Source of the DNA: Variovorax paradoxus
GTDB taxonomy: Bacteria; Pseudomonadota; Gammaproteobacteria; Burkholderiales; Burkholderiaceae_C
DNA: 64,000 bases
Reading direction: 5' to 3'
Assembly: GCA_016806145.1 (NCBI GenBank)
Contig: CP063167.1
Span: 740,501 to 804,500, forward strand
Below, piece by piece: positions 19,401-28,030 of this stretch. The position numbers and the translations under genes were made by a program. Under the pieces are notes generated by a model. That model was not told the DNA's origin, searched no databases, and worked only from the letters and a program-made list of their open reading frames with translations. The first letter of the stretch is position 1. Each line of letters begins with the position of its first letter.

Positions 19401-21606
19401 AGCGCTGCGACGGCGCGCCTTGATGCGCGCTCTGGTGCGTGCCCTGATTCGCGATCTGGCGGCGCACGATCTGCAGGTGCAGGCCCGGACGCTCGCCGGC
19501 CGCGAGCGAGAGGTAGGCGGCTTCGCGGATGCGGTCGTGCCAGAACACCCAGTCCTCGCCCTCGCGGTGCACGCTGCCGGCCTCGAGCGCGGGTTCGAGC
19601 ACCGCATCGAGCGCACGGACCGCCTCGGCGCCGGGCGCCAGGCCTATGGCCACCGCGAGCGACTCGGCCGAGGCACGGTGGCCGAGGCAGGCCATGACGC
19701 GCAGCGCTGCTTGCGCGGACGCGGGCAGCAGCTCGAAGCGGCGCGCCATCAGCTCGGCCACGTTGTCCACGCCCGGATGCGAGGCAAGGCGCTCGAGGCT
19801 CCAGCGCCATGCGGCGCTGTCCGCGTCATAGACGAGCACGCCGTCATCGGCCAGAAGGTGCAGCAGGTGGTGCGCAAAGAGCGGATTGCGTCCGGTCTTG
19901 TGGCCGATGGCGCGCGCCAGTTCGTCGACCTCGTCGGGTGCCTGCTGCAGCGCCTGCGCGATCATCTCGCGCAGCGCGGCTTCGTCGAGCGGGCCGAGTT
20001 CGATGCGCGCGGCGCCGGGCACCTGGGCCAGCGGGCCGGCGCGCAGCGGATGGTCCTCGGCGACCTCGCCCGCGCGGTAGGCGCCCACCAGCAGCAGGGC
20101 CGCGTCCTCGTGCTGGTGCAACAGGCGCTCGAGCACCTGCAGGGTGCCGGCATCGGCCCACTGCAGATCGTCGAGCAGGATCACGAGTGGCCGCGCCGAG
20201 CTCGCGAAGCAGGCCAGCAACCGCGCCATGCCCTGCAGCACGCGTTCGCGCTCGAGCCCGGGAGCGGCGTCGGGCGCATCGGGCGCCTCGGGCTGCGCGC
20301 CGAGCACGACGGCGAGCGCGGGCAGCAGTCCCGCGAGCGTGCGGTCGACCGGCTTGGCCGCGGCGGCGATGCGGCGGCGCCAGAGCGCGAACTCGTCCTC
20401 GGCGCAACCGAGCACGAACTGCAGCAGCTGCTCGAGCACGTCGACCACCAGCGCATAGGGCCGGCCGCGGCGCCCCTCCTCGCTCTTGGCCGTGGCCAGC
20501 AGCGGCGCGCACGACTGTTGCATGCGCAGCATGGCCTCGCGCAGCAGCGTCGACTTGCCGATGCCCGAGTGGCCCGAGACCCAGGCCACGCGCGAGCGCG
20601 CATCGAGCGCAACGCCGCGGTACAGCGCGAGCAGCGCCTCGAGCTCGGCATCACGGCCCAGCACGCGCGTGAGGCGCGGCAGCCGGCGCAGCGCCGAGTG
20701 CGCATCGAGCGCGAAGCGCGGGATGCTGCCGCGCTCGCGCAGCAGGGTGTCGCACCGGCGCAGGTCGGCCAGCACGCCAGCGGCGTCTGCGTAGCGCTGC
20801 TCGGGCGCCTTCTCGAGCAGCTTCATGATCAGCAGCGAGAGCTGCTCCGGCACATCCGCCACCAGCTCGCCCGGCGCGCGCGCGGTGCGGGTTGCATGCG
20901 CATGGACGCGTGCCGCGGCATCCTCGCCCTGGAACGGCGGGCGGCCCGTCAGCAGCTCGTAGAGCACGCAGCCCAGCGAATAGAGATCGGCGCGCGCGTC
21001 CACGCGCAGGTTCATGCGCGCACCCAGCTCGGGCGCCATGTAGTGGAAGCAGTCCTCGTCCCAGGCGGCCTCGCCGTGATCGGGCGCGCCCTCTGCGTCC
21101 GACATGGTGGCGGCATGGCCGAAGCCGGTGAGGCAGGCCCGGCCGTCGGGCACGAGCAGCAGGCGGTCGGGCGTGATCGCGCGATGCAGCACGCCGGCCG
21201 CGTGCATCGCGCCGACGGCGGCGACCAGCCGCAGCGCGAGATCGAGGAAGGCGGCAGTGTCGCTGGCGCCCGCGCTCGCGCCGCTGCCGCGCAGGGTCTC
21301 GCCGCCCGGGTCGCGCAGCACCAGCAGCGCGCCTTCGCCGTGCGGCATCAGCGCGACGGGAAGCGCGGCCCAGTCGTCGCGCAGCACATGGCGCAAGCCG
21401 TACTCGCGCTGCAGCAGCGCGGCCGCGGCCGGCGTGGCCTGGCCCCGGCCCGCGACCAGCGAGGTGGGCCCGGCGCCCGCTCGCGCGCGTTCGAGCCGCG
21501 GCATGCCGCCGCTGAGTTCGCGAAAGTCCTGGAACGGCATGGCCTGCCGTTCGAGCGGATCGGGCGCCGCCACCGGGTTGCGTTCACCGAGTTCCTGATC
21601 CTGCAT
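16420..21606 (-). CDS. Kinase-like / ATPase / GAF / sensor histidine kinase fusion, with degenerate Ser/Thr kinase domain
   Basis: This is a 1728-residue cytoplasmic protein. Residues about 60-290 are protein-kinase-like and keep the APE (191-193) and the DLYSLGCVLYELLTGRPPF helix. The HRD is HRA (141-143), the DFG is GFG (161-163), and no nucleotide-binding Lys or Gly loop is evident, so it is likely a pseudokinase. An AAA/STAND ATPase follows with Walker A SGHSGIGKS (344-352) and PLVILLDDLQWAD. A long helical region runs to about 1280, then a GAF domain. The histidine kinase has SIVHEVGQPIAAV, NLLMNGAEAM and GMGMGLAICKS. It probably phosphorylates the coupled FixJ-type regulator. Confidence 0.9.
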   Translation of the reverse strand: MQDQELGERNPVAAPDPLERQAMPFQDFRELSGGMPRLERARAGAGPTSLVAGRGQATPAAAALLQREYGLRHVLRDDWAALPVALMPHGEGALLVLRDPGGETLRGSGASAGASDTAAFLDLALRLVAAVGAMHAAGVLHRAITPDRLLLVPDGRACLTGFGHAATMSDAEGAPDHGEAAWDEDCFHYMAPELGARMNLRVDARADLYSLGCVLYELLTGRPPFQGEDAAARVHAHATRTARAPGELVADVPEQLSLLIMKLLEKAPEQRYADAAGVLADLRRCDTLLRERGSIPRFALDAHSALRRLPRLTRVLGRDAELEALLALYRGVALDARSRVAWVSGHSGIGKSTLLREAMLRMQQSCAPLLATAKSEEGRRGRPYALVVDVLEQLLQFVLGCAEDEFALWRRRIAAAAKPVDRTLAGLLPALAVVLGAQPEAPDAPDAAPGLERERVLQGMARLLACFASSARPLVILLDDLQWADAGTLQVLERLLHQHEDAALLLVGAYRAGEVAEDHPLRAGPLAQVPGAARIELGPLDEAALREMIAQALQQAPDEVDELARAIGHKTGRNPLFAHHLLHLLADDGVLVYDADSAAWRWSLERLASHPGVDNVAELMARRFELLPASAQAALRVMACLGHRASAESLAVAIGLAPGAEAVRALDAVLEPALEAGSVHREGEDWVFWHDRIREAAYLSLAAGERPGLHLQIVRRQIANQGTHQSAHQGAPSQRFTLAVQASLARPAVDAPEERRAFARLNLEAGRQAKAATAHHSALGFFRAALAFLSEDDASEDGLHARALCGEAEFMTGALEVAEARLAALEQVAGEGIFAADLTRLRAALYTTLGRFDRALDVGLAFLRKAGIELPRQPDATAVDREHAALQAWIDRHGMAAFRQLPIVADPLRRAITDIFADLIPPALYTDQNLVDLILLHMARLGIAHGHADASADGYVCMTQVFGVRYGDYATAREFGALALHLVDERGLARYRGRVYMTFGTMVVPWSQPARAARDYIRRAYELAVASGDHTFAIYCGRNQATGMLFAGELLGDVRDTVERGLAIARDANFQLVIDALLAQKQLLSQLQDGSDGDPQAQPRVPREGDPATLVDFAFWVYRLQAALLFGRLDEALEARRRAEACADSARTFAESGDLPFYGALALLALPERDPAQQAALRRDLAQLETWALACPGNFLARHELVRAERLRIDGDPAAAVEAYARAVTHARRHGFTQVEALAAERAGAFHAARGDELSAYGNLRHARGAWQRWGAMAKVRLLQAEYPGLFESDEQVGAGSRLQALDAQAVLRISNALASEIVPERLVDTLLRTALENAGAEHGTLALLREDSWQLRARASVVDGTIAVTQEAAAFGPDVLPLGIVQAVARTQQHMVIDDARENASFAQDDYIRRRRPRSVLCVPLMRHARLVGVLYLENNLASHVFTPAKAEVLEVIASQAAFALENARLYEELVDQNRQRARAEEQLRGALTDLERATRLKAMGELVASIVHEVGQPIAAVDTSASAALRWLDRSPPDIAEAREMLAHIGKSALRARSIIQALRAKARNAEPRLAAFDLNEALREAAVLVAGPLDTLGVALELRGLEAAVLVHGDRVQLQQVVVNLLMNGAEAMASLPPGPRPLCLSCGGDGEGRVRVTVDDAGTGIGDEAGEHLLKPLFTTKADGMGMGLAICKSILDAHGGTLSLSRREPAGTRAVFTLPLSEPGLAP

Positions 21607-21948
21607 GGTGTGAGCCTCCTGCGTTGAGCGGGCCGCCGCGGCGGCCGTGCGATGCAGATGCGCCGTCCATGTTTCGGTGTCCCTCGGCTGCTTCTGACTG
21701 TCGGCTTCGATTGGAACCGCGCTGGTCGCGCAGCGACGGCGGCTGGCGTTGGCGGGTGTTAGGCGTTGTTAGGCAGGGGCGCCGAAGCGGGGTTTTGGCG
21801 CCCCGGCATGAAAAGTAATGTGCTCATGGGCCGCCTGGACACACAGGCATACAGAGGCAAGGGAGCCAACGCGGCAGCGCCCCTAGATTCAGCGCCATCG
21901 GCCGATGCCGACGACCCTCCTCCCCCTGTTCAAGCAAGGAAAGACACC
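21607..21948. promoter_or_regulatory. Divergent spacer between the fusion kinase and the alpha/beta hydrolase; ACACAGGCAT copy 2
   Basis: No gene is visible in these 342 bases. The spacer separates divergent genes and must hold both promoters. It contains the 10-mer ACACAGGCAT at 21841-21850, identical to the one before the epoxide hydrolase. An in-frame upstream extension of the hydrolase exists, but its residues do not look like protein and precede a proper signal peptide. Confidence 0.35.
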
Positions 21949-22761
21949 ATGACCACGATCTCCCGCCGCCTCGGCGCCACCCTCCTCGCCGGCGCCTTCG
22001 GCCTCGCCGCCCTCGCGCCGTTGGCCACCTTCGCGCAGCCCGCGCCTGGCACGCCGGCGCCCAAGCCCACCATCGTGCTGGTGCACGGCGCCTTCGCCGA
22101 CTCGTCGAGCTGGGACGGCGTGGTGCGCGACCTGCAGAAACGCCACTACCCCGTGATCGCGGCCGCGAACCCGCTGCGCGGTCCGGCCTACGACGCGGCC
22201 TCGGTCGCCGCCGTGGTCGATTCGGTGAAGGGGCCCGTGGTGCTCGTGGGCCACTCGTATGGTGGCTCGGTCATCACGGCGGCCGCCAACGGCAAGCCCA
22301 ACGTGAAGGCGCTGGTCTACGTGGCGGCCTTCGCACCCGAGGCCGGCGAAACCGCGCTCGGCCTCACCGGCCAGTTCCCGGGCAGCACGCTAGGCCCGAC
22401 GCTGGCGCCGCCGGTGCCGCTGGCCGACGGAGGCAAGGACCTCTACATCGACCAGGGCAAGTTTCCCGCGCAGTTCGCCGCCGACGTGCCGCTGGCCCAG
22501 GCGCGCCTGATGGCCGTGGGTCAGCGCCCGATCGCCGAGGCCGCGCTCAACGAAGCGGCGCGGGCGCCGGCCTGGAAGTCGGTGCCTTCGTGGTTCGTCT
22601 ACGGTGACCGCGACAAGAACATTCCGCCGGCCGCGATGGCTTTCATGGCCGAGCGCGCGCATGCGAAGAAGACGGTGGTGGTCAAGGGCGCCTCGCATGT
22701 GGTGATGACCTCGCAGCCCGAGGCGGTCACGCGCGTGATCGTCGAGGCCGCGGGCGGTTGA
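21949..22761 (+). CDS. Exported alpha/beta hydrolase
   Basis: This is a 270-residue protein. It has a signal peptide of about 29 residues (MTTISRRLGATLLAGAFGLA, then a cleavage site near TFAQ). The oxyanion motif is HGAFADSSSW (46-55), the nucleophile is Ser103 in GHSYGG, and the catalytic His is in GASHVVMTSQPEAV. It belongs to the EstC/methylesterase-like branch of alpha/beta hydrolases; the substrate is unknown. AAGGAAAG gives the ribosome site. An SDR follows after 13 nt, and the divergent fusion kinase plus FixJ regulator are plausible controllers. Confidence 0.87.
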   Translation: MTTISRRLGATLLAGAFGLAALAPLATFAQPAPGTPAPKPTIVLVHGAFADSSSWDGVVRDLQKRHYPVIAAANPLRGPAYDAASVAAVVDSVKGPVVLVGHSYGGSVITAAANGKPNVKALVYVAAFAPEAGETALGLTGQFPGSTLGPTLAPPVPLADGGKDLYIDQGKFPAQFAADVPLAQARLMAVGQRPIAEAALNEAARAPAWKSVPSWFVYGDRDKNIPPAAMAFMAERAHAKKTVVVKGASHVVMTSQPEAVTRVIVEAAGG

Positions 22762-22774
22762 GAAGGAGCACGCC

Positions 22775-23536
22775 ATGAACGACATGAACGACATAAACAT
22801 CGAAAAAGGCATTAACGGCGCGAAGACGGCACTGGTGTTCGGCGGGGCACGCGGCATCGGGGCCGCCGCCGTGCAGCGCCTCGCGGCCGACGGCCATGCC
22901 GTGGCCTTCACCTACGTGTCGCGCCCCGACAAGGCCAGCGAACTCGTGGCATCGGTGGAATCCGGCGGCGCGCAGGCGCTGGCGATCGAGGCGGACAGCG
23001 CAGATCCCGCGGCGATCCGCCACGCCGTGGCGCGCGCGGTCGAGCGCTTCGGCAGCATCGACGTGCTGGTGGTCAACGCCGGCCTGCTGCGCATGGGCAC
23101 CATCGACACGGTGAGCCTCGAGGACCTCGACCGCATGCTCGACGTGAACGTGCGCGGCGTCTACCTCGCGATCCAGGCCACGCTGCCGCATCTGCGCGAC
23201 GGCGCGCGCGTCGTCACGATCGGCAGCAACGTGGCGATCCGCACCGGCCTGGCCGGCGCGAGCGTCTACCAGCTGACGAAGACCGCGGTCGCGGGCCTCG
23301 TCAAGGGCGTGGCGCTCGACCTCGCGCCGCGCGGCATCACGGTCAACAACGTCCAGCCCGGCCCGACCGACACCGACATGAATGCCGGCGCGATCGACGC
23401 GCTGGCCGGCATGAGCCCGCTCAAGCGGGTCGCGCAGCCGCGCGAGATCGCGGGCCTGATCGCCTATCTGGCGAGCGACGAGGCCCGCTACGTGACCGGC
23501 GCGAGCTTCACGATCGACGGCGGGCTCACGCTCTGA
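22775..23536 (+). CDS. Short-chain dehydrogenase/reductase
   Basis: This is a 253-residue Rossmann-fold oxidoreductase. The cofactor loop is GGARGIGAAAV; Asp/Asn motifs follow (VVNAG), the active-site Ser is in TIGSNVA and the YxxxK is YQLTK. The family end GASFTIDGGLTL is intact. It probably uses NADP(H) or NAD(H) on a small alcohol or ketone. AGGAG 8 nt before the ATG and a 13-nt gap place it in an operon with the exported hydrolase, though the two act in different compartments. Confidence 0.9.
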   Translation: MNDMNDINIEKGINGAKTALVFGGARGIGAAAVQRLAADGHAVAFTYVSRPDKASELVASVESGGAQALAIEADSADPAAIRHAVARAVERFGSIDVLVVNAGLLRMGTIDTVSLEDLDRMLDVNVRGVYLAIQATLPHLRDGARVVTIGSNVAIRTGLAGASVYQLTKTAVAGLVKGVALDLAPRGITVNNVQPGPTDTDMNAGAIDALAGMSPLKRVAQPREIAGLIAYLASDEARYVTGASFTIDGGLTL

Positions 23537-23552
23537 AGACTACGGCGCGACT

Positions 23553-24542
23553 TCACTCGAGCTGGATGTCGGCCCGCTTGATCAGCGCATTCCATCGCGC
23601 CTCCTCCGCCGCGATGTGCGCGCCGACCTGCGCCGTGGTTGCGGGCCGCGACAGCTCGACGCCGCCCACGGGCTTGACCTTGCCGTAGAAGGCATCGCTG
23701 CCCACGACCTTGTTGGCCGCGGCGTTGAGCTTGGCGAGCACATCGGGCGGCGTCTTCTTCGGGCCGACGAGCACGAAGTTGACCGTGGCCTTGAAGCCGG
23801 GCATGCCCGACTCCTCCATGGTGGGCAGCTCGGGGTAGGCCGGGTCGCGCTGGCTGGCAGCCAGGCCGAAGGCCTTGAGCTTGCCGGCGCGCACGTAGTC
23901 CATGGTGCCGGTCGGCAGGAAGGCGTAGGTCACGCGGTCGCTCATGAGGTCGAGCTGGACCTGGTTGGCGCCCTTGTAGGGCACGTGCAGGGTCTTGACG
24001 CCGAGCTCCTTGTTGAACATCTCCGCCATCAGGTGGATCGGCGTCGAGATCCCCGAGGAGCCATAGGAGTACTTCGACGGGTCGGCCTTGAGCAGCGCGA
24101 CGAACTCCTTGAGCGTGGTGGCCGGCACGTTGGGCGCGGTCACGAGCATGAAGCCGATGGTCAGCACGTCGGACACCGGCGCGAAGTCGCCCACGCCCTG
24201 GTAGGGCAGGCTCGCGCGCAGCGAGGGCGCGACCACGGCCGGCAGGTTGGCGAAGAACAGGGTGTAGCCGTCGGGCGCCGCGCGCGACACGTAGCTGCCG
24301 GCGATGGTCTGGTTGGCGCCGGGCTTGTTGTCCACCAGCACCGGCGTGTTGAGCGCAAGCGAGAACTCGCTGGCGAAGGCGCGCGCGACGATGTCGGTGG
24401 GGCTGCCCGCCACGAACGGGACCACGACGGTCACGGGCTTGGCGGGAAAACCCTGGGCCAGCGCCGCGGCGGGCCCGAGGGCCAGTGCGAGCGATCCGGC
24501 CAGCCGTCGAAGGAAGGTCTTGCGCGAAATGAAGGGTGGCAT
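23553..24542 (-). CDS. Bug/TctC family substrate-binding protein
   Basis: This is a 329-residue protein from the ATG at 24540-24542. The signal peptide is basic then hydrophobic (RKTFLRRLAGSLALALG) with cleavage near ALAQG. The Bug start FPAKPVTVVVPFVAGSPTD follows, with the family segment SSGISTPIHLMAEMF. It is a periplasmic receptor, probably for a carboxylate or lactone. It is divergent from an amidohydrolase, with an IclR regulator downstream of that, so ligand and pathway are probably linked. It is convergent with the SDR. Confidence 0.9.
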   Translation of the reverse strand: MPPFISRKTFLRRLAGSLALALGPAAALAQGFPAKPVTVVVPFVAGSPTDIVARAFASEFSLALNTPVLVDNKPGANQTIAGSYVSRAAPDGYTLFFANLPAVVAPSLRASLPYQGVGDFAPVSDVLTIGFMLVTAPNVPATTLKEFVALLKADPSKYSYGSSGISTPIHLMAEMFNKELGVKTLHVPYKGANQVQLDLMSDRVTYAFLPTGTMDYVRAGKLKAFGLAASQRDPAYPELPTMEESGMPGFKATVNFVLVGPKKTPPDVLAKLNAAANKVVGSDAFYGKVKPVGGVELSRPATTAQVGAHIAAEEARWNALIKRADIQLE

Positions 24543-24712
24543 GTCGTCTCCGTTGTTCTGTGATGTCCGCGGCGGGCTTGCCCGGGCCCTGCGCAGAATA
24601 TCGAGCCCCCCCGCGGCGTGCGCTCGTGGCGGCGCGCGAAAGTTCAACCCATGAAATTCCGCTGCCCACGGTGCGGCCAGGGCGCGGACCGGACGGCTAT
24701 CGTCGCCACAGC

Positions 24713-25606
24713 ATGACGACACCATCGATACAGCGGCCCTCGTCGCAGCTCCCGCCCGACGCCTGCGACTGCCACACGCACGTCTTCCTCGACGAGCGCG
24801 AGTTTCCGTTGCTGCCCGCGCGCCGCTACACGCCGCCGCCGGCATCGATCGAGGCCCTGGCGCAATGGCATGACGCGCTCGGCATCGCTCGCGTGGTGAT
24901 CGTGCAGCCCAGCGTCTACGGGCTCGACAACGCGGCGACGCTGCAGGCGCTGCGGCAGCTGGGTCCGACGCGGGCACGCGGCGTGGCGGTGATCGACGAC
25001 GCCACGACCGACGCGCAATTGCAGTCACTGGACGCGGCCGGCGTGCGCGGCGTGCGCGTCAACCTCGAGATCGACCGTGAGGGCGATGCCCGCCGCGCCA
25101 CCGCGCAGCTTCGGCGCACGGCCGAACGCGTGGCGCCGCTGGGCTGGCATGTGCAGGTCTATGCGAGCCTGCCGCTGCTGGCCGATTGCGCCGCGGCGAT
25201 CCGCGAACTGCCGGTGCCGGTGGTGCTCGATCACTACGCGGGCGCGCAGGCGGTGGACGGACCCGACACGCCGGCGCTGGCCGCGGTGCTCGCGCTCGTC
25301 GAGGAGGGCCGGGCCTTCGTCAAGCTCTCGGCCCCCTACCGCTGCAGCACGATGCCCGGCCATGCCGACATGGAAACGCTGGCGCGCCGCTTCATCGACT
25401 GCAACCCCGAACGCATGCTGTGGGGCAGCGACTGGCCGCATCCGCAGCCGGGCGCGGCCGCCTCGGCCACCGAGGTCAGCGCGCCGCACGAGGTCGACAA
25501 CGCCGGCGTGCTCGCGCAGTTGCGGCAGTGGTCGCCGGACGCGCGGACCTTCGATCGCATCCTTGTGGACAACCCGGCGCGGCTCTATGGCTTCGGCGGC
25601 GACTGA
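24713..25606 (+). CDS. Amidohydrolase family 2 protein (lactonase-like TIM barrel)
   Basis: This is a 297-residue protein from the ATG at 24713. It carries metal-binding CDCHTHVF near the N-terminus, a VLDHYAG strand mid-protein and the C-terminal GSDWPHP, as in 2-pyrone-4,6-dicarboxylate lactonase and related hydrolases. It probably opens a lactone or cleaves a C-N or C-C bond in a cytoplasmic catabolic path. Neighbours are a divergent Bug receptor, an IclR regulator and a ketopantoate-reductase-like enzyme, which suggests one small catabolic unit. Confidence 0.87.
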   Translation: MTTPSIQRPSSQLPPDACDCHTHVFLDEREFPLLPARRYTPPPASIEALAQWHDALGIARVVIVQPSVYGLDNAATLQALRQLGPTRARGVAVIDDATTDAQLQSLDAAGVRGVRVNLEIDREGDARRATAQLRRTAERVAPLGWHVQVYASLPLLADCAAAIRELPVPVVLDHYAGAQAVDGPDTPALAAVLALVEEGRAFVKLSAPYRCSTMPGHADMETLARRFIDCNPERMLWGSDWPHPQPGAAASATEVSAPHEVDNAGVLAQLRQWSPDARTFDRILVDNPARLYGFGGD

Positions 25607-25736
25607 GGAGCGAGCCGCGGTGTCTTCGCTGATCGCGCGCATCCCGCGTGTCCCTCCATCGCAGAATGCATGGTTCGCGCCCGCCGCGCCCCTGTCCGGT
25701 GGGCCTCCCCCGCATCTGCCCGAGGAAGCACCGACG

Positions 25737-26555
25737 ATGGACACCGACCAGCCGATCATCCAGGACGCATTCGCCGCCACCGCCCCCGAACGCCCCGGCA
25801 CGCGCAGCCTGGGCCGCGCGATCAAGCTGATGCGCGTGGTCGCGTCGCGGCCGCAATTCGGCTGGCGGCTGTCCGACCTGGCCGTGGCCTGCGAGCTCGA
25901 CAAGGCGACCGTGCACCGCATGCTGGCCTGCATGGTCGAGGAGCGCCTGGTGACGCAGCGCGCGGCCGACCGGCACTACCTTCCGGGGCCGCTGATGCAC
26001 GAACTGGGACTGGCGCTGCCCGACCACCTGCTGTTCCAGCGCCGCGCCGAGGCGATGCTCGAAGCCTTCGCGCGCCGCATGCGCGGCATCGCGGTGCTGC
26101 TGCTGCGCAGCGGCAACGAGCATGTGTGCAGCGTGCGCCAGGGCCAGCTTCCGCTGACCGGCTCGGTGCTCTATCCGGGTGCGCGCCGGCCGCTGTTCAC
26201 CACGGCGGGCGGGGTCGCGATCCTGCAAACGCTGGACGCGGCGCAGGCGCGCGCGGTGCTGCTCGACAACGTGGCGCAGGAAGTGGCGCGCTGCGGCTCG
26301 GGGCGGCTCGCCGCGCTGCAGCGCATGCGCGAGCGCTCCGACCGGCACGGCTTCGGCGTGAACCTCGGCGACGTGGTGCCCGGCATCCATGCCTTTGCGT
26401 CGCCGGTGCGCGGTGCCGATGGCGAGGCCTTCGCCGCGCTGTGCCTGCTCGGCACGCCCGAGCTCTATGGCGAGCAGCACCTGGCGCAGCTGCGCGGCGA
26501 ACTCGAGGGCGCGGCCGCCGAGCTGGGCACGGAGGCGCGCGGCTTCAATCTCTGA
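25737..26555 (+). CDS. IclR family transcriptional regulator
   Basis: This is a 272-residue protein from the ATG at 25737. The N-terminal winged helix is at about 22-85 (SLGRAIKLMRVVASRP, LSDLAVACELDKATVHRML) and the IclR ligand domain runs to about 265. IclR proteins usually control adjacent aromatic or acid catabolism genes, and the block of Bug, amidohydrolase and reductase fits. The frame extends upstream to 25077 inside the amidohydrolase gene, but the arginine-rich extension is a shadow. Confidence 0.9.
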   Translation: MDTDQPIIQDAFAATAPERPGTRSLGRAIKLMRVVASRPQFGWRLSDLAVACELDKATVHRMLACMVEERLVTQRAADRHYLPGPLMHELGLALPDHLLFQRRAEAMLEAFARRMRGIAVLLLRSGNEHVCSVRQGQLPLTGSVLYPGARRPLFTTAGGVAILQTLDAAQARAVLLDNVAQEVARCGSGRLAALQRMRERSDRHGFGVNLGDVVPGIHAFASPVRGADGEAFAALCLLGTPELYGEQHLAQLRGELEGAAAELGTEARGFNL

Positions 26556-26628
26556 AGCGCGGCGCCCACCCCTTCGGGCGGCTGGCGACGCGCTTCGCGT
26601 TTTCAACCGATCGAAGAAGGAGCAACGG

Positions 26629-27690
26629 ATGACGCGGATATGCATCGTGGGCGCGGGGGCCGTGGGCGGCTATGTGGGCGCGCACCTGGCCAGGGCGGGG
26701 GTCGATACCACGCTGGTGGACGCCTGGCCCGAACACGTGGAGGCCATGCGGCGCGATGGCCTGCGCGTGAGCGGAATGAACGGCATGGACGGCGCGGGCG
26801 CGGTGCATGCGAAGGTGCGCGCGCTGCACGTGGGCGAGGTGGCGCAGCTCGCGCGCGAGGCGGCCTTCGACGTCGCCTTCATCGCCGTGAAGTCCTACGA
26901 CACGGCCTGGGCCACGCAGCTGATACTGCCGCTGCTGGCGCCCACGGGCTGCGTGGTGTCGCTGCAGAACGGCATCAACGAGGACAGCATCGCGGCCATC
27001 GCCGGCTGGGAACGCACGCTGGGCTGCTCGGTGAGCGCGCTGGCGGCGGAGCTGGTGGCGCCGGCCCGCATCGTGCGCAACTCGCCGCTGGGCGACGAGA
27101 AGAAATGGGGCATGCGCGTGGGCGAGCTGCACGGGCGCGTAACGCCGCGCGCCGAAGCGATCTCGGCGCTGCTCGCGCATGGCGACACCAGCCGGGTCAC
27201 GACCAACCTCTGGGGCGAGCGCTGGTCCAAGCTCACGATCAACGCGATGCGCAACGGCGTGTGCGCGCTCACGGGCCTGAGCGGCAAGCAGCGCGACATG
27301 AACGAGGTGGCGCGCGAACTCACGATCCGGCTCGGCAGCTCGAGCATCCGCGTGGGCCGCGCGCTGGGCCTCGCGCTCGAGCCGGTGGGCGGGCTCGACC
27401 TCGACCTGCTGGCGCGCGCGGAGGAAGACGCCGCGGCGCGCGACGCGATCACGCGCATGATCCTCGAGGTGGCGAACTCGCGCAGCGACGGCCAGCGGCC
27501 TTCGATGGGCCAGGACATCCAGAAGGGCCGGCGCACCGAGACCGAGTACATCAACGGCCTGGTGGCGCGGCGCGGCGAGGAGGTCGGGGTGGACGTGCGC
27601 TACCACCGGCGCGTGAACGAGATCATCGGGCGCATCGAGCGCGGCGAGCTGGTGCCGAGCCCGGATCTGCTGGCGGACGTCATGGCCTGA
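26629..27690 (+). CDS. 2-dehydropantoate 2-reductase (ApbA/PanE) family oxidoreductase
   Basis: This is a 353-residue protein with an NADP-binding Rossmann loop at the very start (ICIVGAGAVGGYVGAHLARAG), the segment FIAVKSYDT, VSLQNGINE and the catalytic Lys in GERWSKLTINAM. True PanE makes pantoate, but at 353 residues and within a catabolic block this is more likely a paralogue acting on another 2-oxo acid. AAGGAG before the ATG is a good ribosome site. It is read with the amidohydrolase and IclR genes. Confidence 0.85.
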   Translation: MTRICIVGAGAVGGYVGAHLARAGVDTTLVDAWPEHVEAMRRDGLRVSGMNGMDGAGAVHAKVRALHVGEVAQLAREAAFDVAFIAVKSYDTAWATQLILPLLAPTGCVVSLQNGINEDSIAAIAGWERTLGCSVSALAAELVAPARIVRNSPLGDEKKWGMRVGELHGRVTPRAEAISALLAHGDTSRVTTNLWGERWSKLTINAMRNGVCALTGLSGKQRDMNEVARELTIRLGSSSIRVGRALGLALEPVGGLDLDLLARAEEDAAARDAITRMILEVANSRSDGQRPSMGQDIQKGRRTETEYINGLVARRGEEVGVDVRYHRRVNEIIGRIERGELVPSPDLLADVMA

Positions 27691-27703
27691 GGGGCCGGCC
27701 GTT

Positions 27704-28030
27704 CTATGCCGCGTCGGAGCGCGGCCGTCGCACCAGCACCTCGCTGGCCTCGACGCGGTAGCGCGTCGCATCGACTGCCAGGCCAGGCAAAGCCGCGAGG
27801 CCGGCGCGGAATTCCTTCATGTGGGGCGTCTCGAAATGGGCCTGCAGGGCGCCGTCGTCATCCCACAGCTCGCTGAGCCATGCACGCCCCGCCACCTGCG
27901 CGTCGAACCCGATGGCGTAGTGGCGGCAGCCCGGCTCCGCGCGCGTGGCGCGTTCGAGCCTCATGCCCAGTTGCCGCAGGCGTTCGGCGGCCCGAGGCTC
28001 GACCTCGATATGCCCGATCACCGCGATCAT
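27704..28030 (-). CDS. Antibiotic biosynthesis monooxygenase (ABM/YgiN-like) domain protein
   Basis: This is a 108-residue single-domain protein with the ferredoxin-like ABM pattern: IGHIEVEPRAAERL, ATRAEPGCRHYAIG, and WDDDGALQAHFETPHMKEF. Members are cofactor-free quinol oxygenases or dimeric small proteins of unknown role. Its ATG overlaps the upstream RidA stop (ATGA), so the two are coupled. Confidence 0.82.
   Translation of the reverse strand: MIAVIGHIEVEPRAAERLRQLGMRLERATRAEPGCRHYAIGFDAQVAGRAWLSELWDDDGALQAHFETPHMKEFRAGLAALPGLAVDATRYRVEASEVLVRRPRSDAA

Noticed and set aside
16510..21627. A 1705-codon open frame on the plus strand opposite the fusion kinase
   Set aside because: It is a shadow of strong GC3 bias; its translation is Arg/Gly/His-rich with no domain, and the minus strand has clear kinase, ATPase, GAF and histidine-kinase motifs.
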